Origin: an uncultured Lewinella sp.
GTDB taxonomy: Bacteria; Bacteroidota; Bacteroidia; Chitinophagales; Saprospiraceae
Reading direction: 5' to 3'
Length of the DNA stretch: 33,407 bases
Assembly: GCA_913057785.1 (NCBI GenBank)
Contig: CAJXPD010000099.1
Span: 1 to 33,407 of the forward strand
Of this stretch, positions 16,548 to 25,500 are shown piece by piece. Below the pieces are notes generated by a model, which searched no databases, was not told the origin of the DNA, and saw nothing but the letters and a program-made list of their open reading frames with translations. The first letter of the stretch is position 1, and every line of letters begins with the position of its first letter. Position numbers and translations under genes: made by a program.

Positions 16548-17564
16548 TTAAGCTATGGAATACCGTTTTCTGTATTGAGCAGGAGTCATCTGATTGCTTT
16601 TCTTAAAGCTAGCGTAAAAGGCAGAGATCGATTGGAAACCACATTCATAAGCCACAGCTTCGATACTCAGATGTTGAAACGCTGGATTCTCTAGCATTTC
16701 AGAAGCAGCTTTTATTCGATAGGCATTCAACAGCTCGGGAAAGGTTTTTTGAAAGTAGGCGTTAACAGCTTTAGAAACTTGATGACTTGGCGTATTGAGC
16801 TGCTTTGCCAATTTTCCAATGCTAAGTTGTGGATCCTGAAATCGTTTTTGGACTTCCATTTCTGCCAAAATACGCTCCCCCAGGTCTTCAAAGGCTCTAT
16901 CTATGTTGCTTCCATTACTGACATCGAACTGATGATCCAATATCTTGCTCTTCCGCATCATCCAAAAAGACAAGCTATATAGTACTAGGGTTGCAATGGC
17001 CGTCACACCAATATAAGTTAGCGGGGTAGCAAAGTAGAGTTGAAAGGTAAATGCGCCCCAGATAGCAGCTACGCCACCAATCAACAGCAGAATCCAGGTT
17101 TGCCAATTTTTATCCTGCTCTGACTTATGCTGGTATTCATAAACCAGATAACCTACCGCTATGAGATAGATCAGAATCTGATAGACGGCAATTTCATATA
17201 ACCCTCGGAGCTGCTCTACGAAAAAAACAGCGACCAGCATAAATACAGATAAGGAAAAATGTAGGTAGTGGAGCGTCCGAATCTTAAAATCCTCCTGCAA
17301 TAGGGATCGCAGGTAAAGCCAAAGGAAAGGACCGATAGCTGCCATTCCGATCAAACCTAAGGACGGCCAGAAATCAGAAGCATTTGGGAAGGCTACAATA
17401 ATGATCGACTTGCAGATGCGCACGGCCAAGGCCAAAAGCAGTAAAGCCAAAAGGCGGTTTGAAAGCGGTTTCTTAGAATTTGCTGTCCAGAAATACACTG
17501 CCAGGAAGATACTGTGTCCCATAACTAGGGCACTCAACGCAGAAAGGATTACAGCAAATTTCAT
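16548..17564 (-). CDS. AraC-family regulator with seven-helix membrane domain
   Basis: 338 residues. The first about 215 hold seven hydrophobic segments, beginning FAVILSALSALVMGHSIFLAV and ending with LTYIGVTAIATLVLYSLSFW. The C-terminal about 105 residues are an AraC DNA-binding domain with both helix-turn-helix units (LSIGKLAKQLNTPSHQVSKAV; LSIEAVAYECGFQSISAFYASFKK) and the family ending MTPAQYRKR. Such membrane AraC proteins are frequent in Bacteroidota and are thought to sense an extracellular or membrane signal directly. It is encoded upstream of iorAB on the same strand, with 248 bp of palindrome-rich sequence between, so it is a good candidate regulator of that operon, though this is inferred from position only. 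Confidence 0.88.
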   Translation of the reverse strand: MKFAVILSALSALVMGHSIFLAVYFWTANSKKPLSNRLLALLLLALAVRICKSIIIVAFPNASDFWPSLGLIGMAAIGPFLWLYLRSLLQEDFKIRTLHYLHFSLSVFMLVAVFFVEQLRGLYEIAVYQILIYLIAVGYLVYEYQHKSEQDKNWQTWILLLIGGVAAIWGAFTFQLYFATPLTYIGVTAIATLVLYSLSFWMMRKSKILDHQFDVSNGSNIDRAFEDLGERILAEMEVQKRFQDPQLSIGKLAKQLNTPSHQVSKAVNAYFQKTFPELLNAYRIKAASEMLENPAFQHLSIEAVAYECGFQSISAFYASFKKSNQMTPAQYRKRYSIA

Positions 17565-17733
17565 AAGCGACAGTCGGTATGTATTCTATAGTCTCAAGCA
17601 ATATATCAAACAAAGTTATATAAAATGTGTTGAGGTGGGGAGGCAAATATTGCCAATTTCTTGTCTCCATTTCCCCCTCCTCTGTCCTACCCGAATCTGC
17701 GGCTAGAAACATAAAGTCCCTTATCTTTACTGC

Positions 17734-18198
17734 ATGCTAAACACCATGATCGCTAGTACCGAAGAGGAGGTTGGTCAGGTTAGAGAACTCCTTTGGGAAT
17801 ATGCGCGGATGCGAAATTTTGATCCAGCTATGGGCAACTATGAAGCCGAGTTTGCGGAACTACCAGGGAGATATGGTCCACCAGGCGGTTGCTTGATCTT
17901 GGCGCAGTGGGAAGGACAGGCAGCAGGCTGCGTAGCATTTAAATCTCTGGATAGTACCTATTGCGAAATGAAAAGACTCTATGTATCTCCGAAGTTTCGA
18001 GGAAAGCAGATTGGTAAAGCCTTGGTAGAGCAGCTGCTGGCTGAAGCACGAGGGCAATCCTATCGATACATGCGCCTCGATTCACACCCGTGGATGGCCA
18101 GTGCTCAAGGGATTTATCGTCATTTCGGCTTCGAACCCATCCCTGCCTATAATGATAACCCCACTCCGGGTATTCGTTTTTTCGAGAAGAGACTGTGA
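17734..18198 (+). CDS. GNAT family N-acetyltransferase
   Basis: 154 residues, one GNAT domain. The acetyl-CoA pyrophosphate-binding loop is visible as RGKQIGKAL, preceded by the beta-4 strand MKRLYVSPKF and followed by a helix and the MRLDSHPWMASAQGIYRHFGF segment typical of motif B. It transfers an acetyl group from acetyl-CoA to an amine; the acceptor cannot be predicted. The ATG at 17734 gives MLNTMIAST; an internal start at the second Met is possible. It is convergent with the next gene, only 12 bp separating the stops, and divergent from the AraC-type gene. Confidence 0.87.
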   Translation: MLNTMIASTEEEVGQVRELLWEYARMRNFDPAMGNYEAEFAELPGRYGPPGGCLILAQWEGQAAGCVAFKSLDSTYCEMKRLYVSPKFRGKQIGKALVEQLLAEARGQSYRYMRLDSHPWMASAQGIYRHFGFEPIPAYNDNPTPGIRFFEKRL

Positions 18199-18210
18199 GT
18201 CCATCTTGCC

Positions 18211-18621
18211 TTACCTAAACGGTAGTAAATCAGGTTCTAGATAGGATTCCTTTGCCTTGGCATCGGTAAAGATATTCCAGCTATAATGTTGGGCGATTAA
18301 GTCCTTAAGATGAGTTCTAAGCCGGGGAGCCTGTGCTATAAAAGAGGGAAAATCATCGGCTTTTACCTTCCCCATAAAATGAGCTACAGCCTCCACCGCT
18401 ACAACGGTTACTGTGCGATGAAACATGGTGCCATCGCCATGCGTCTGATCAAACACCTTGATCTGATCACATACATTGTTAATGGCTTGTTGTTTGCCAT
18501 ACTTTCGGACATGGATCCAAGCCAAGCGAAGATGTGCTTCATGGGAAAATAGTTTGGGTGGCAAGCTCGCCTCTGCAAACTGTTGCTCGAATTCAGCATC
18601 TAAAAGCGATAAATGTGTCAT
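18211..18621 (-). CDS. conserved hypothetical protein with FSHEAHLRLAW motif
   Basis: 136 residues, with no signal peptide or membrane segment. I recognise the general pattern (a SHEAHLRLAWIHVRKYG segment near residue 26, then a TMFHRTVTVVAVEAV segment near 85) from small uncharacterised bacterial proteins, but cannot name a function. The His-x2-His arrangement and the later conserved His could bind a metal, which is speculation. It is predicted to be alpha-helical. It lies 71 bp downstream of the SRPBCC-like lipoprotein gene on the same strand and may be the last gene of a Crp-lipoprotein-hypothetical operon. Confidence 0.72.
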   Translation of the reverse strand: MTHLSLLDAEFEQQFAEASLPPKLFSHEAHLRLAWIHVRKYGKQQAINNVCDQIKVFDQTHGDGTMFHRTVTVVAVEAVAHFMGKVKADDFPSFIAQAPRLRTHLKDLIAQHYSWNIFTDAKAKESYLEPDLLPFR

Positions 18622-18692
18622 ATGTAGTTAGTTTAGATATCATTTGCTTACCGTAATGGTGCTCTCGATCCAATGAAGTAATTAGCCTAATC

Positions 18693-19247
18693 CTATAGCG
18701 TTCCCAAGTATGAATTGATCGCTTTTGCCCAATCTTGTAAGTCATGTTGATACATGCGATCTAAACTTGCTTTATTCAACTCATTCCCTGTCGCATTCAA
18801 GCCAGTAAAGGCATAGGTAACGGTAGCTTTAGTCTTTTCGTCACTACCATTTTTTTGGCACTGCACGGTTATTGTCCAGAATCGATTAGAGGTAGTAACT
18901 AAGTACTGAATCAAATACGTTTGTGGGTTAAATTTAGTTACTATCCAAAGAAGCTCCGATTCATTTCCGTGTCCATGCCCATGTCCATGCGTCTTAATTT
19001 TAAAGGTGGTTCCTTCTTCGATAATTTCCTGTTCTGGATAGATTAAAATCGGTTCCCAATTTGGCTCCCATTTTCTTTCTTCAAAAGCACCAAACAAGGG
19101 AAATACCTGCTCAATACTTGAATTCAAAGTAAATGACGCCGTTTTCGATACTTTTTCGGACCTAAAGCTCTTTTTCTCCAAATCAACGTTCTGATGGCAA
19201 CTGAGCAGTACAAAGGCTGAAAAGAACAATATCCTTCTGACTTCCAT
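18693..19247 (-). CDS. lipoprotein with SRPBCC-like domain
   Basis: 184 residues. The N-terminus is a short lipoprotein signal (MEVRRILFFSAFVLLSC, lipobox LLSC with Cys17). The remainder reads like an SRPBCC/START-related ligand-binding fold: KTASFTLNSSIEQVFPLFGAF opens the domain, WEPNWEPILIYP follows, and a long C-terminal helix begins after TGLNATGNE. A run of alternating His and Gly (THGHGHGHGN) sits at about 87-95, a possible metal-binding loop; its DNA is a repeated hexamer. It is encoded 51 bp downstream of the Crp/Fnr gene, so the regulator and lipoprotein are probably co-transcribed. Ligand and role are unknown; the family call is from pattern, with moderate certainty. Confidence 0.72.
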   Translation of the reverse strand: MEVRRILFFSAFVLLSCHQNVDLEKKSFRSEKVSKTASFTLNSSIEQVFPLFGAFEERKWEPNWEPILIYPEQEIIEEGTTFKIKTHGHGHGHGNESELLWIVTKFNPQTYLIQYLVTTSNRFWTITVQCQKNGSDEKTKATVTYAFTGLNATGNELNKASLDRMYQHDLQDWAKAINSYLGTL

Positions 19248-19298
19248 ATCGTGTTAGATTTTTTCTGAACACAAATTTAGGCGGCCATCATTTCCTTT

Positions 19299-19832
19299 TC
19301 ATTTACATTTGTTGATAAATTGTTTTCGTACTCTGCTTAATTGTGTAGGAGTAATTCCCAAATATTGAGCGATATAGTAGTGAGGAATTCGATTTAGTAA
19401 TCCAGGGTAATCCTGTAGAAAGCATTCATATTTTTCTAGCGCATCCTGATCGAGCAAGGACACTAACCTAGATTGCAATTGTTCATTTAACTTTTGAAAC
19501 TCCCGAGTAATAATGGCAGTAATTTCCAGGTCTTTATTAATCTGTGACATCACCTTAGCATAGTTGGCCACTGAAATTTCACCATCCTCCAAGGCTTGAA
19601 TTGTCATTGGGATTGTGGCATTAGGGAGATAACTAGCGACGATCATATCTCCTTCCTGGTAAAAATGAGTTGTTATTTCATTCCCATCATTGTCATAAAC
19701 AAAGCCTCGCATCACCCCCTTGACCAATTTGCCGATCTTATTACAAGGTTTTCCTTGCTCAAGGAAAAAGTCTCCGCGCTTTAAGGATTCAATGCTATGC
19801 AAGGATTCGTTAAGAGTTGGATTTTGATGCAT
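19299..19832 (-). CDS. Crp/Fnr family transcriptional regulator
   Basis: 177 residues. Residues about 15-110 form a cyclic-nucleotide-binding-type beta-roll (LKRGDFFLEQGKPCNKIGKLVKG, GDMIVASYLPN), joined by a dimerisation helix (about 115-140) to a C-terminal helix-turn-helix (YIAQYLGITPTQLSRVRKQF). The Arg/Ser phosphate-binding cassette of true cAMP receptors is not evident and there is no Cys cluster for iron-sulfur sensing, so the effector is unknown. This short form is very common in Bacteroidota. It leads a probable operon with the SRPBCC-like lipoprotein and is divergent from hemW, with about 100 bp shared upstream sequence. Confidence 0.86.
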   Translation of the reverse strand: MHQNPTLNESLHSIESLKRGDFFLEQGKPCNKIGKLVKGVMRGFVYDNDGNEITTHFYQEGDMIVASYLPNATIPMTIQALEDGEISVANYAKVMSQINKDLEITAIITREFQKLNEQLQSRLVSLLDQDALEKYECFLQDYPGLLNRIPHYYIAQYLGITPTQLSRVRKQFINKCK

Positions 19833-19936
19833 CTGCTACAGATTGAAAAGATTCATTTAGTTGATAAAGAGTATCCGTAAGAAAAGTTTAATTGGCTTAT
19901 ATAGATCTTCTCCGAAATAACTGTACATTCCCGTTC

Positions 19937-21058
19937 ATGGCAGGTATTTATATCCATATCCCCTTTTGCAAGCAGGCTTGTCACTATTGCAATTTTCACT
20001 TTTCTACTTCTTTGAAGCAGAAAGAACCTTTGTTGCAGGCCCTCTTGACTGAGATCGAGCGACAGAAAGATTACTTGGATGGGGAAGAACTGGAAAGCAT
20101 CTATCTAGGTGGAGGTACTCCTTCCCTGCTGTCTGTCGAGGAATTGGATCAACTTTTTCAACACATTCAACGCTTTCACAAGATAGCCAATCAAGCGGAA
20201 ATCACCCTGGAAGCCAATCCTGACGACCTAAGTCGTAACCAGTTGAAAGCACTGCGGGAAACGCCTATTAACCGCCTAAGTATTGGTATCCAGTCCTTCC
20301 TAGAGGAAGATCTTCGGTTTATGAATCGAGCCCATTCCGCCGCTGAAGCAGAGGCTTGCATCGACTTGGCTTTGGAGCAGGGTTTTACCGCATTAACCGT
20401 TGATCTCATTTACGGCACCCCAACTCTAAGCCATGCACAATGGGAACAAAATCTTCAAAAGGTATTTGAAAAACCTATTCAACATCTGTCTTGCTATTGC
20501 CTTACCGTAGAACCCAAGACGGCCTTGGATCATTTCGTAAATACGGGCAAAGCCAAGCCAGTCGATGAAGAACAAGCTGCCTTACAATTTGAGCATCTCA
20601 TCAAGTTTAGTAAAGCAGCAGGCTTTGAGCAATACGAGATATCCAACTTTGCTAGAGATGGCTACTATGCCGTGCATAATTCCAACTATTGGAAAGGGAA
20701 AAAATATCTAGGAATCGGCCCCTCCGCTCACTCCTTCAATGGAGAAAGTCGCCAATGGAATATCGCCAATAATGCTCAATACATTCGTTCTATTCGGGCC
20801 GGAGAACTGCCCCACGAAGTAGAAAACCTGGACCTCGATCAACGCTATAATGAATACGTAATGACTGGCTTACGCACCATCTGGGGGTGTGATATCCGTA
20901 AGATCCATGGGTTCTCCACTGCGCATGCCCTACATTTTAAGAACAAGGCGCAAGCTTTTATTCAGGCGGGAAACATGGAGGAAAAAGGGGGGAATTACTG
21001 TTTAACAGAAGCCGGTCGACTCTTAGCCGACCATATTGCCATGGAATTGTTTGTCTAG
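19937..21058 (+). CDS. hemW: heme chaperone HemW (radical SAM, HemN-like)
   Basis: 373 residues from the ATG at 19937. The frame opens 15 codons earlier, but MAGIYIHIPFCKQACHYCNFHF is the canonical HemW N-terminus, so the shorter start is chosen. The radical SAM cluster motif is Cys11-x3-Cys15-x2-Cys18 followed by NF. The SAM-binding region has LGGGTPSLL, and HNSNYW matches the HNxxYW heme-binding motif that separates HemW from true coproporphyrinogen oxidases HemN. The protein binds heme and delivers it to target hemoproteins; it is not expected to oxidise coproporphyrinogen. Length is typical. Confidence 0.93.
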   Translation: MAGIYIHIPFCKQACHYCNFHFSTSLKQKEPLLQALLTEIERQKDYLDGEELESIYLGGGTPSLLSVEELDQLFQHIQRFHKIANQAEITLEANPDDLSRNQLKALRETPINRLSIGIQSFLEEDLRFMNRAHSAAEAEACIDLALEQGFTALTVDLIYGTPTLSHAQWEQNLQKVFEKPIQHLSCYCLTVEPKTALDHFVNTGKAKPVDEEQAALQFEHLIKFSKAAGFEQYEISNFARDGYYAVHNSNYWKGKKYLGIGPSAHSFNGESRQWNIANNAQYIRSIRAGELPHEVENLDLDQRYNEYVMTGLRTIWGCDIRKIHGFSTAHALHFKNKAQAFIQAGNMEEKGGNYCLTEAGRLLADHIAMELFV

Positions 21059-21127
21059 TCGCTCAACTTCTTCTTTCCAATATCTTTATTTGTTAACTTC
21101 ATAGCTCAAAACAAAACGAGCTACCAT

Positions 21128-23929
21128 ATGGATACCAGCAATCGCTATCTATCCTTTCTCACCCCATTGGGTCGCTATAGGAAACTGCTTCTCTTTTCTG
21201 GCGTCCTGCTACTAGTCCTATTACTCCTAGGAAATTGGAGTCGCTTCTTTGCTCCAAAAATAGATTACAATACCCAAGTCAAGCCGATTTTAAATAAACG
21301 CTGTATCCACTGTCATGGAGGAGTGAAGAAAAGTGGAGGATTTAGCCTAATGACCCGCGCACAAGCATTGGCGCCTACCGAATCCGGTAAACCCGCCATC
21401 ATCCCTGGCCAACCTGACCGAAGTGAGCTCATGCGCCGCATACACTCGGACGACCCCGAACTTCGAATGCCCTTTGAAGCGGATCCCCTGCCCGCCGAAG
21501 AAGCCAACATTTTACGCAAGTGGATAAAACAAGGGGCAGAATGGGGAATTCACTGGGCCTACCAAGCCGTCGAGGAAGAGGAAGTTCCAAGCAGCAGCAA
21601 TACTGCCATGGGAAGTCTCGACAAAGCCGCGGGCCCGTGGGAAAAGAACGAAATTGACCATTTTATTGGTGAACAGCTGAGTATTCAAGGCTTGAGTCCT
21701 TCTCCCAGAGCAGATAAAAGTACTTTGCTGCGCCGCGTGAGTCTAGACCTAACGGGAGTTCCCGCTCCAAAGGAGGTCGCAACTCGATACCTAGCGGATG
21801 ATTCACCAGCTGCCTATGATCGCTTAGTAGATGACCTTTTAGCTAGTCCACAATTTGGGGAAAGATGGACTGCAGTTTGGCTCGACCTAGCGCGCTATGC
21901 AGATTCCAAAGGATACGAACGCGATGCTAACCGAATCATCTGGCCTTATCGCGACTGGCTTATCCGCGCCTTTAATGCCAATATGCCCTACGATCAATTT
22001 CTCACCGAACAGATGGCTGGCGATCTACTCCCCAACCCCACCGATGCCCAATACATCGCCACCGGTTTTCACCGCAATACCAAAACCAATGATGAAGGAG
22101 GGACAGACAATGAAGAATTTAGGGTAGCAGCGGTGATCGATCGGGTAAATACTACCTGGGAAGCCATCATGGGAACCACCTTTGCCTGTACGCAATGCCA
22201 CGGCCATCCCTACGATCCCATCGAGCATGAGGAATACTATGAATTTTATGCCTTCTTTAATAATACACGCGATGAAGACACCTACGATGATTACCCCTGG
22301 ATCAAACAATTCACAGGGGAGGACAGCTTGTCTTTAATCGCCTTGAATAAGTGGGTAAACCAAGTAGGTGGACCCGAAAAGGCCACGGAAATCTCCACCT
22401 TCCTGCGCACTGGCCAACCAGCTCACAACTCCCTCAAAACCGATAGTCTAGTCAATGCAGCGCTCTACGACACCAAGTTCTTGGGTCTTCGAAATCATGG
22501 TTCCGCCCGTCTCCCCCGTGTTGACCTAAGTGGCAAAGAACAACTCATTTATCGATATAGCACTGGTCGGGAAACAGGCAAGGCGCAAATCCGGCTAGAT
22601 GCGCCTGATGGACCTCTACTGACCGAACTTTCTATTCCAAAAACCAAAGGCAATCAGATCACTAGCATCCCTTTACAACCAACAGAGGGTGTTCATGACC
22701 TTTATTTCACTTATGAAAACGCAGAACTAGAGAATAGCAATGCTCGCGGAATTAGCTTCGATTGGTTTCATTTCGGGGAATTCTTCCCTGGTGAAGGGCA
22801 GCAAGGTTATGAAGAAAACAAGGCTATCTTCTGGCAACTACTCAATACCTATCCTCCTTATTCTCTCATCATGGTGGAGAATCCAATGGATATGCAACGT
22901 AAATCTCATGTCTTTGATCGAGGCAATTGGCTCGTACACAAGCAGGAGGTTCAGGCGGATGTACCCGACATATTACCCGACTTTCCAGACAAGGAGCCCA
23001 AGAACCGCCTAGGGCTCGCCAAATGGCTGACCAGCAAGCAACATCCATTGACGTCTAGGACCATGGTCAATCGCCTTTGGGAACAAATCTTTGGCAGAGG
23101 GCTCGTCCTCACCTTGGAAGACCTAGGTACCCAAGGCGAACCACCCACGCACCCCGCTCTTCTGGATTGGCTAGCCCACAGTTTTATGCACGAACATGAG
23201 TGGAGTCTCAAATCGCTTTTAAAGACCATAGTGTCGTCGGCCACTTATCAGCAGTCTTCGATTATGAGCTCACCTCAACAGGAAAAAGATCCCAATAACA
23301 TCTACTATGCCAGAGCATCTCGGGTACGCCTATCCGCCGAACAAGTACGTGATCAATCTTTGGCCGTCAGTGGGTTATTAAGCAGTAAAATGTTTGGGCC
23401 ACCGGTTAAGCCACCGCAACCTGACGGCATTTGGAATATTCCCTATAACAACGAAAAATGGATCTTAAGTGAAGGAGAAGATCGCTATCGACGAGCGCTG
23501 TATACTCACTGGAAGCGTTCTGCCCTTTATCCCTCCATGGTCACTTTCGACTTGGGTAATCGAGATCAATGCTCCGCCCGCCGCATTCGGACCAATACGC
23601 CTCTGCAAGCCTTGGTGACTTTAAATGATCCCGTATTCATCGAGATCGCCCAATACTTTGCTAAGCGGATGCAAGATCAAACCAAGGAGGTTGACAAGCA
23701 AATTGCCTGGGCGTACCAGGAGGCCACCTTACAAGAGATTGGTTCTGAAAAGCAAGAAATACTGCTCGAATTGTATCAGGAAGCTTTGCAAGATTTCCAA
23801 AAAGATGAGGCAGCGGCTCAGGAAATGCTAGGTGAATTAAATGAAGTTGCACAAAAGACAGAGCTGGCAGCCTTAGTAATCGTAGCCAATGCTATTCTTA
23901 ACCTCGATGAGTTCATTACCAAAAGCTAA
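21128..23929 (+). CDS. planctomycete-type cytochrome c / DUF1549 / DUF1553 protein with CBM-like insertion
   Basis: 933 residues. One N-terminal helix (about 19-36) anchors or exports the protein. Next comes a PSCyt1 cytochrome c domain with the heme motif CIHCH at 59-63. A DUF1549 (PSCyt2) region covers about 175-380, including WLDLARYADSKGYERD and a second CxxCH (CTQCH, 354-358). Residues about 470-550 look like a family 6-type carbohydrate-binding module (STGRETGKAQIRLDAPDG, GVHDLYFTYEN, SFDWFHF). The C-terminal third is DUF1553 (PSD1), with NRLWEQIFGRGLV, LGTQGEPPTHPALLDWLA and RRIRTNTPLQALVTLNDP. These proteins are abundant in Planctomycetes near sulfatases and have no proven activity. 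The DUF1501 gene begins 3 bp after the stop, so they form one operon. Confidence 0.92.
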   Translation: MDTSNRYLSFLTPLGRYRKLLLFSGVLLLVLLLLGNWSRFFAPKIDYNTQVKPILNKRCIHCHGGVKKSGGFSLMTRAQALAPTESGKPAIIPGQPDRSELMRRIHSDDPELRMPFEADPLPAEEANILRKWIKQGAEWGIHWAYQAVEEEEVPSSSNTAMGSLDKAAGPWEKNEIDHFIGEQLSIQGLSPSPRADKSTLLRRVSLDLTGVPAPKEVATRYLADDSPAAYDRLVDDLLASPQFGERWTAVWLDLARYADSKGYERDANRIIWPYRDWLIRAFNANMPYDQFLTEQMAGDLLPNPTDAQYIATGFHRNTKTNDEGGTDNEEFRVAAVIDRVNTTWEAIMGTTFACTQCHGHPYDPIEHEEYYEFYAFFNNTRDEDTYDDYPWIKQFTGEDSLSLIALNKWVNQVGGPEKATEISTFLRTGQPAHNSLKTDSLVNAALYDTKFLGLRNHGSARLPRVDLSGKEQLIYRYSTGRETGKAQIRLDAPDGPLLTELSIPKTKGNQITSIPLQPTEGVHDLYFTYENAELENSNARGISFDWFHFGEFFPGEGQQGYEENKAIFWQLLNTYPPYSLIMVENPMDMQRKSHVFDRGNWLVHKQEVQADVPDILPDFPDKEPKNRLGLAKWLTSKQHPLTSRTMVNRLWEQIFGRGLVLTLEDLGTQGEPPTHPALLDWLAHSFMHEHEWSLKSLLKTIVSSATYQQSSIMSSPQQEKDPNNIYYARASRVRLSAEQVRDQSLAVSGLLSSKMFGPPVKPPQPDGIWNIPYNNEKWILSEGEDRYRRALYTHWKRSALYPSMVTFDLGNRDQCSARRIRTNTPLQALVTLNDPVFIEIAQYFAKRMQDQTKEVDKQIAWAYQEATLQEIGSEKQEILLELYQEALQDFQKDEAAAQEMLGELNEVAQKTELAALVIVANAILNLDEFITKS

Positions 23930-23932
23930 GTC

Positions 23933-25429
23933 ATGGCAAAAAAGCAATCAAGGCTAGTACAGGAAGCCTTATTACAGCAAGGACAGTTGGAAACACGTCG
24001 GCTTTTCCTGAAGCAACTAGGTTTAGGCTTGGGGGCCATGTCCTTGGGCGGTCTATTGGGCTGCCAAACGGGAAACTCAACTTCGAGCATAGGGGGGCTT
24101 ACCAGCCAAACCTTGGATGCCCTCAAGCATCCGCATTTTGCGCCGAGAGCCAAATCCGTAATCTATATCCACTTGGCAGGTGCACCCTCCCAATTGGAAT
24201 TATTCGATTATAAACCAGAACTGGAGAAATTAGATGGCCAACCCTGTCCTCCTAGTCTGCTAGAGGGCAAACGCTTTGCTTTCATTCGTGGCGTACCAAA
24301 GATGTTGGGGCCGCAAGCCACATTCAAGCAGCATGGCGAATCCGGCGCCTGGATATCCAATCGAGTGCCGCATCTTGCTTCCCTAGCGGATGACCTTACT
24401 TTCTTCAAGGCAGTCTATACAGATCAGTTCAACCACGCCCCTGCCCAGCTCCTGATGCATACGGGTAGTCCACGTTTAGGACGGCCGAGTATGGGCTCCT
24501 GGGTGACCTATGGTTTGGGCTCAGAGAATGAGAACCTGCCAGGCTTTGTTGTTTTGACTTCTGGTGGCAGTAATCCCGATGCCGGAAAATCCGTATGGGG
24601 TAGCGGCTTTTTACCTTCGCTATATCAGGGCGTTCAATGCCGATCTAAAGGAGAGCCTGTCTTATACCTCAGTGATCCTAAAGGAATGAACAGAAATCTC
24701 CGAAAAGCCTCTATCGAAGCCATCAATAAGGTGAACGAATTAACCCACCAGGAATTCCAAGATCCAGAGATCCTATCTCGCATGGCACAATACGAGATGG
24801 CCTTCCGCATGCAAGTGGCCGCGCCTGAGGTAATGAGCATCAATGATGAACCAGAGTATATCCACCAGATGTACGGCACCGAGCCGGGCAAAGCTTCCTT
24901 TGCCAACAATGTGCTTCTAGCGAGAAAATTAGTGGAAAAGGGTGTGCGTTTCGTGCAACTCTATGACTGGGGCTGGGATTCTCATGGGACCGGAGAAGGC
25001 GGTGCGTTGAACCTTGGGTTTGTACGAAAATGCGACCAAATGGACCGGCCCGTAGCCGCCTTACTCAAGGACTTAAAGCAAAGGGGCTTATTGGAGCAAA
25101 CCTTGGTGGTTTGGGGAGGTGAATTTGGTCGTACGCCAATGCAAGAAAACCGCAATGGTGTTGATCTACCTTTCAAAGGCAGAGATCACCATCCCGATGC
25201 CTTTACGATGTGGATGGCTGGTGGAGGTATGAAGGGCGGCTTCAGCTATGGCGAGACAGATGAAATCGGATACAGCCCCATCAGCGGCAGAACCTCGGTT
25301 TTTGATTTACAAGCTACCATATTGCATCAGCTGGGCTTCGATCACGAAAAATTCACTTACCAGTTTCAGGGAAGACCTTTCCGCTTGACGGATGTGGAAG
25401 GACATGTGGTCAAGGATGCCTTAGCCTAA
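23933..25429 (+). CDS. DUF1501 protein, Tat-type lipoprotein
   Basis: 498 residues. The N-terminus combines a twin-arginine motif (TRRLFLKQLG, Arg22-Arg23) with a lipobox-like LLGC ending at Cys44, which predicts Tat export and lipidation. The body is the DUF1501 family, which shares the alkaline phosphatase/sulfatase superfamily fold: YIHLAGAPSQLELFDYKP at the start, FFKAVYTDQFNHAPAQ, WGWDSHGTGEG, VVWGGEFGRTPM and KGRDHHPDAFTMWMAGGG. No formylglycine motif is present, and the enzymatic activity of the family is unknown. It follows the DUF1549/DUF1553 gene by 3 bp; this gene pair is conserved across many genomes, implying joint function, possibly in electron transfer-linked modification of a glycan. 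Confidence 0.93.
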   Translation: MAKKQSRLVQEALLQQGQLETRRLFLKQLGLGLGAMSLGGLLGCQTGNSTSSIGGLTSQTLDALKHPHFAPRAKSVIYIHLAGAPSQLELFDYKPELEKLDGQPCPPSLLEGKRFAFIRGVPKMLGPQATFKQHGESGAWISNRVPHLASLADDLTFFKAVYTDQFNHAPAQLLMHTGSPRLGRPSMGSWVTYGLGSENENLPGFVVLTSGGSNPDAGKSVWGSGFLPSLYQGVQCRSKGEPVLYLSDPKGMNRNLRKASIEAINKVNELTHQEFQDPEILSRMAQYEMAFRMQVAAPEVMSINDEPEYIHQMYGTEPGKASFANNVLLARKLVEKGVRFVQLYDWGWDSHGTGEGGALNLGFVRKCDQMDRPVAALLKDLKQRGLLEQTLVVWGGEFGRTPMQENRNGVDLPFKGRDHHPDAFTMWMAGGGMKGGFSYGETDEIGYSPISGRTSVFDLQATILHQLGFDHEKFTYQFQGRPFRLTDVEGHVVKDALA

Positions 25430-25439
25430 AAGGCAAGCA

Positions 25440-25487
25440 AGACATCGGAAGTTTTCATGGACAGTCCCCTGAAAACTTCCGATGTCT
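25440..25487. terminator. bidirectional terminator between DUF1501 and sulfatase genes
   Basis: An 18-bp perfect stem (AGACATCGGAAGTTTTCA, arms 25440-25457 and 25470-25487) with a 12-nt loop fills the 71-bp gap between convergent stop codons. There is no clear T run on either side, yet stem length and location strongly suggest a shared terminator. Confidence 0.8.
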
Positions 25488-25500
25488 GAGCCGGAGGTGA

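Noticed and set aside
17642..17654. Short dyad GGCAA-ATA-TTGCC ahead of the AraC-type gene
   Set aside because: Only five paired bases per arm, which is expected by chance in AT-rich intergenic DNA; not listed as a site.
18960..19000. Hexamer repeat as a CRISPR or assembly artefact
   Set aside because: It is a very short in-frame coding repeat giving His-Gly pairs, with no spacers and no reading-frame break.
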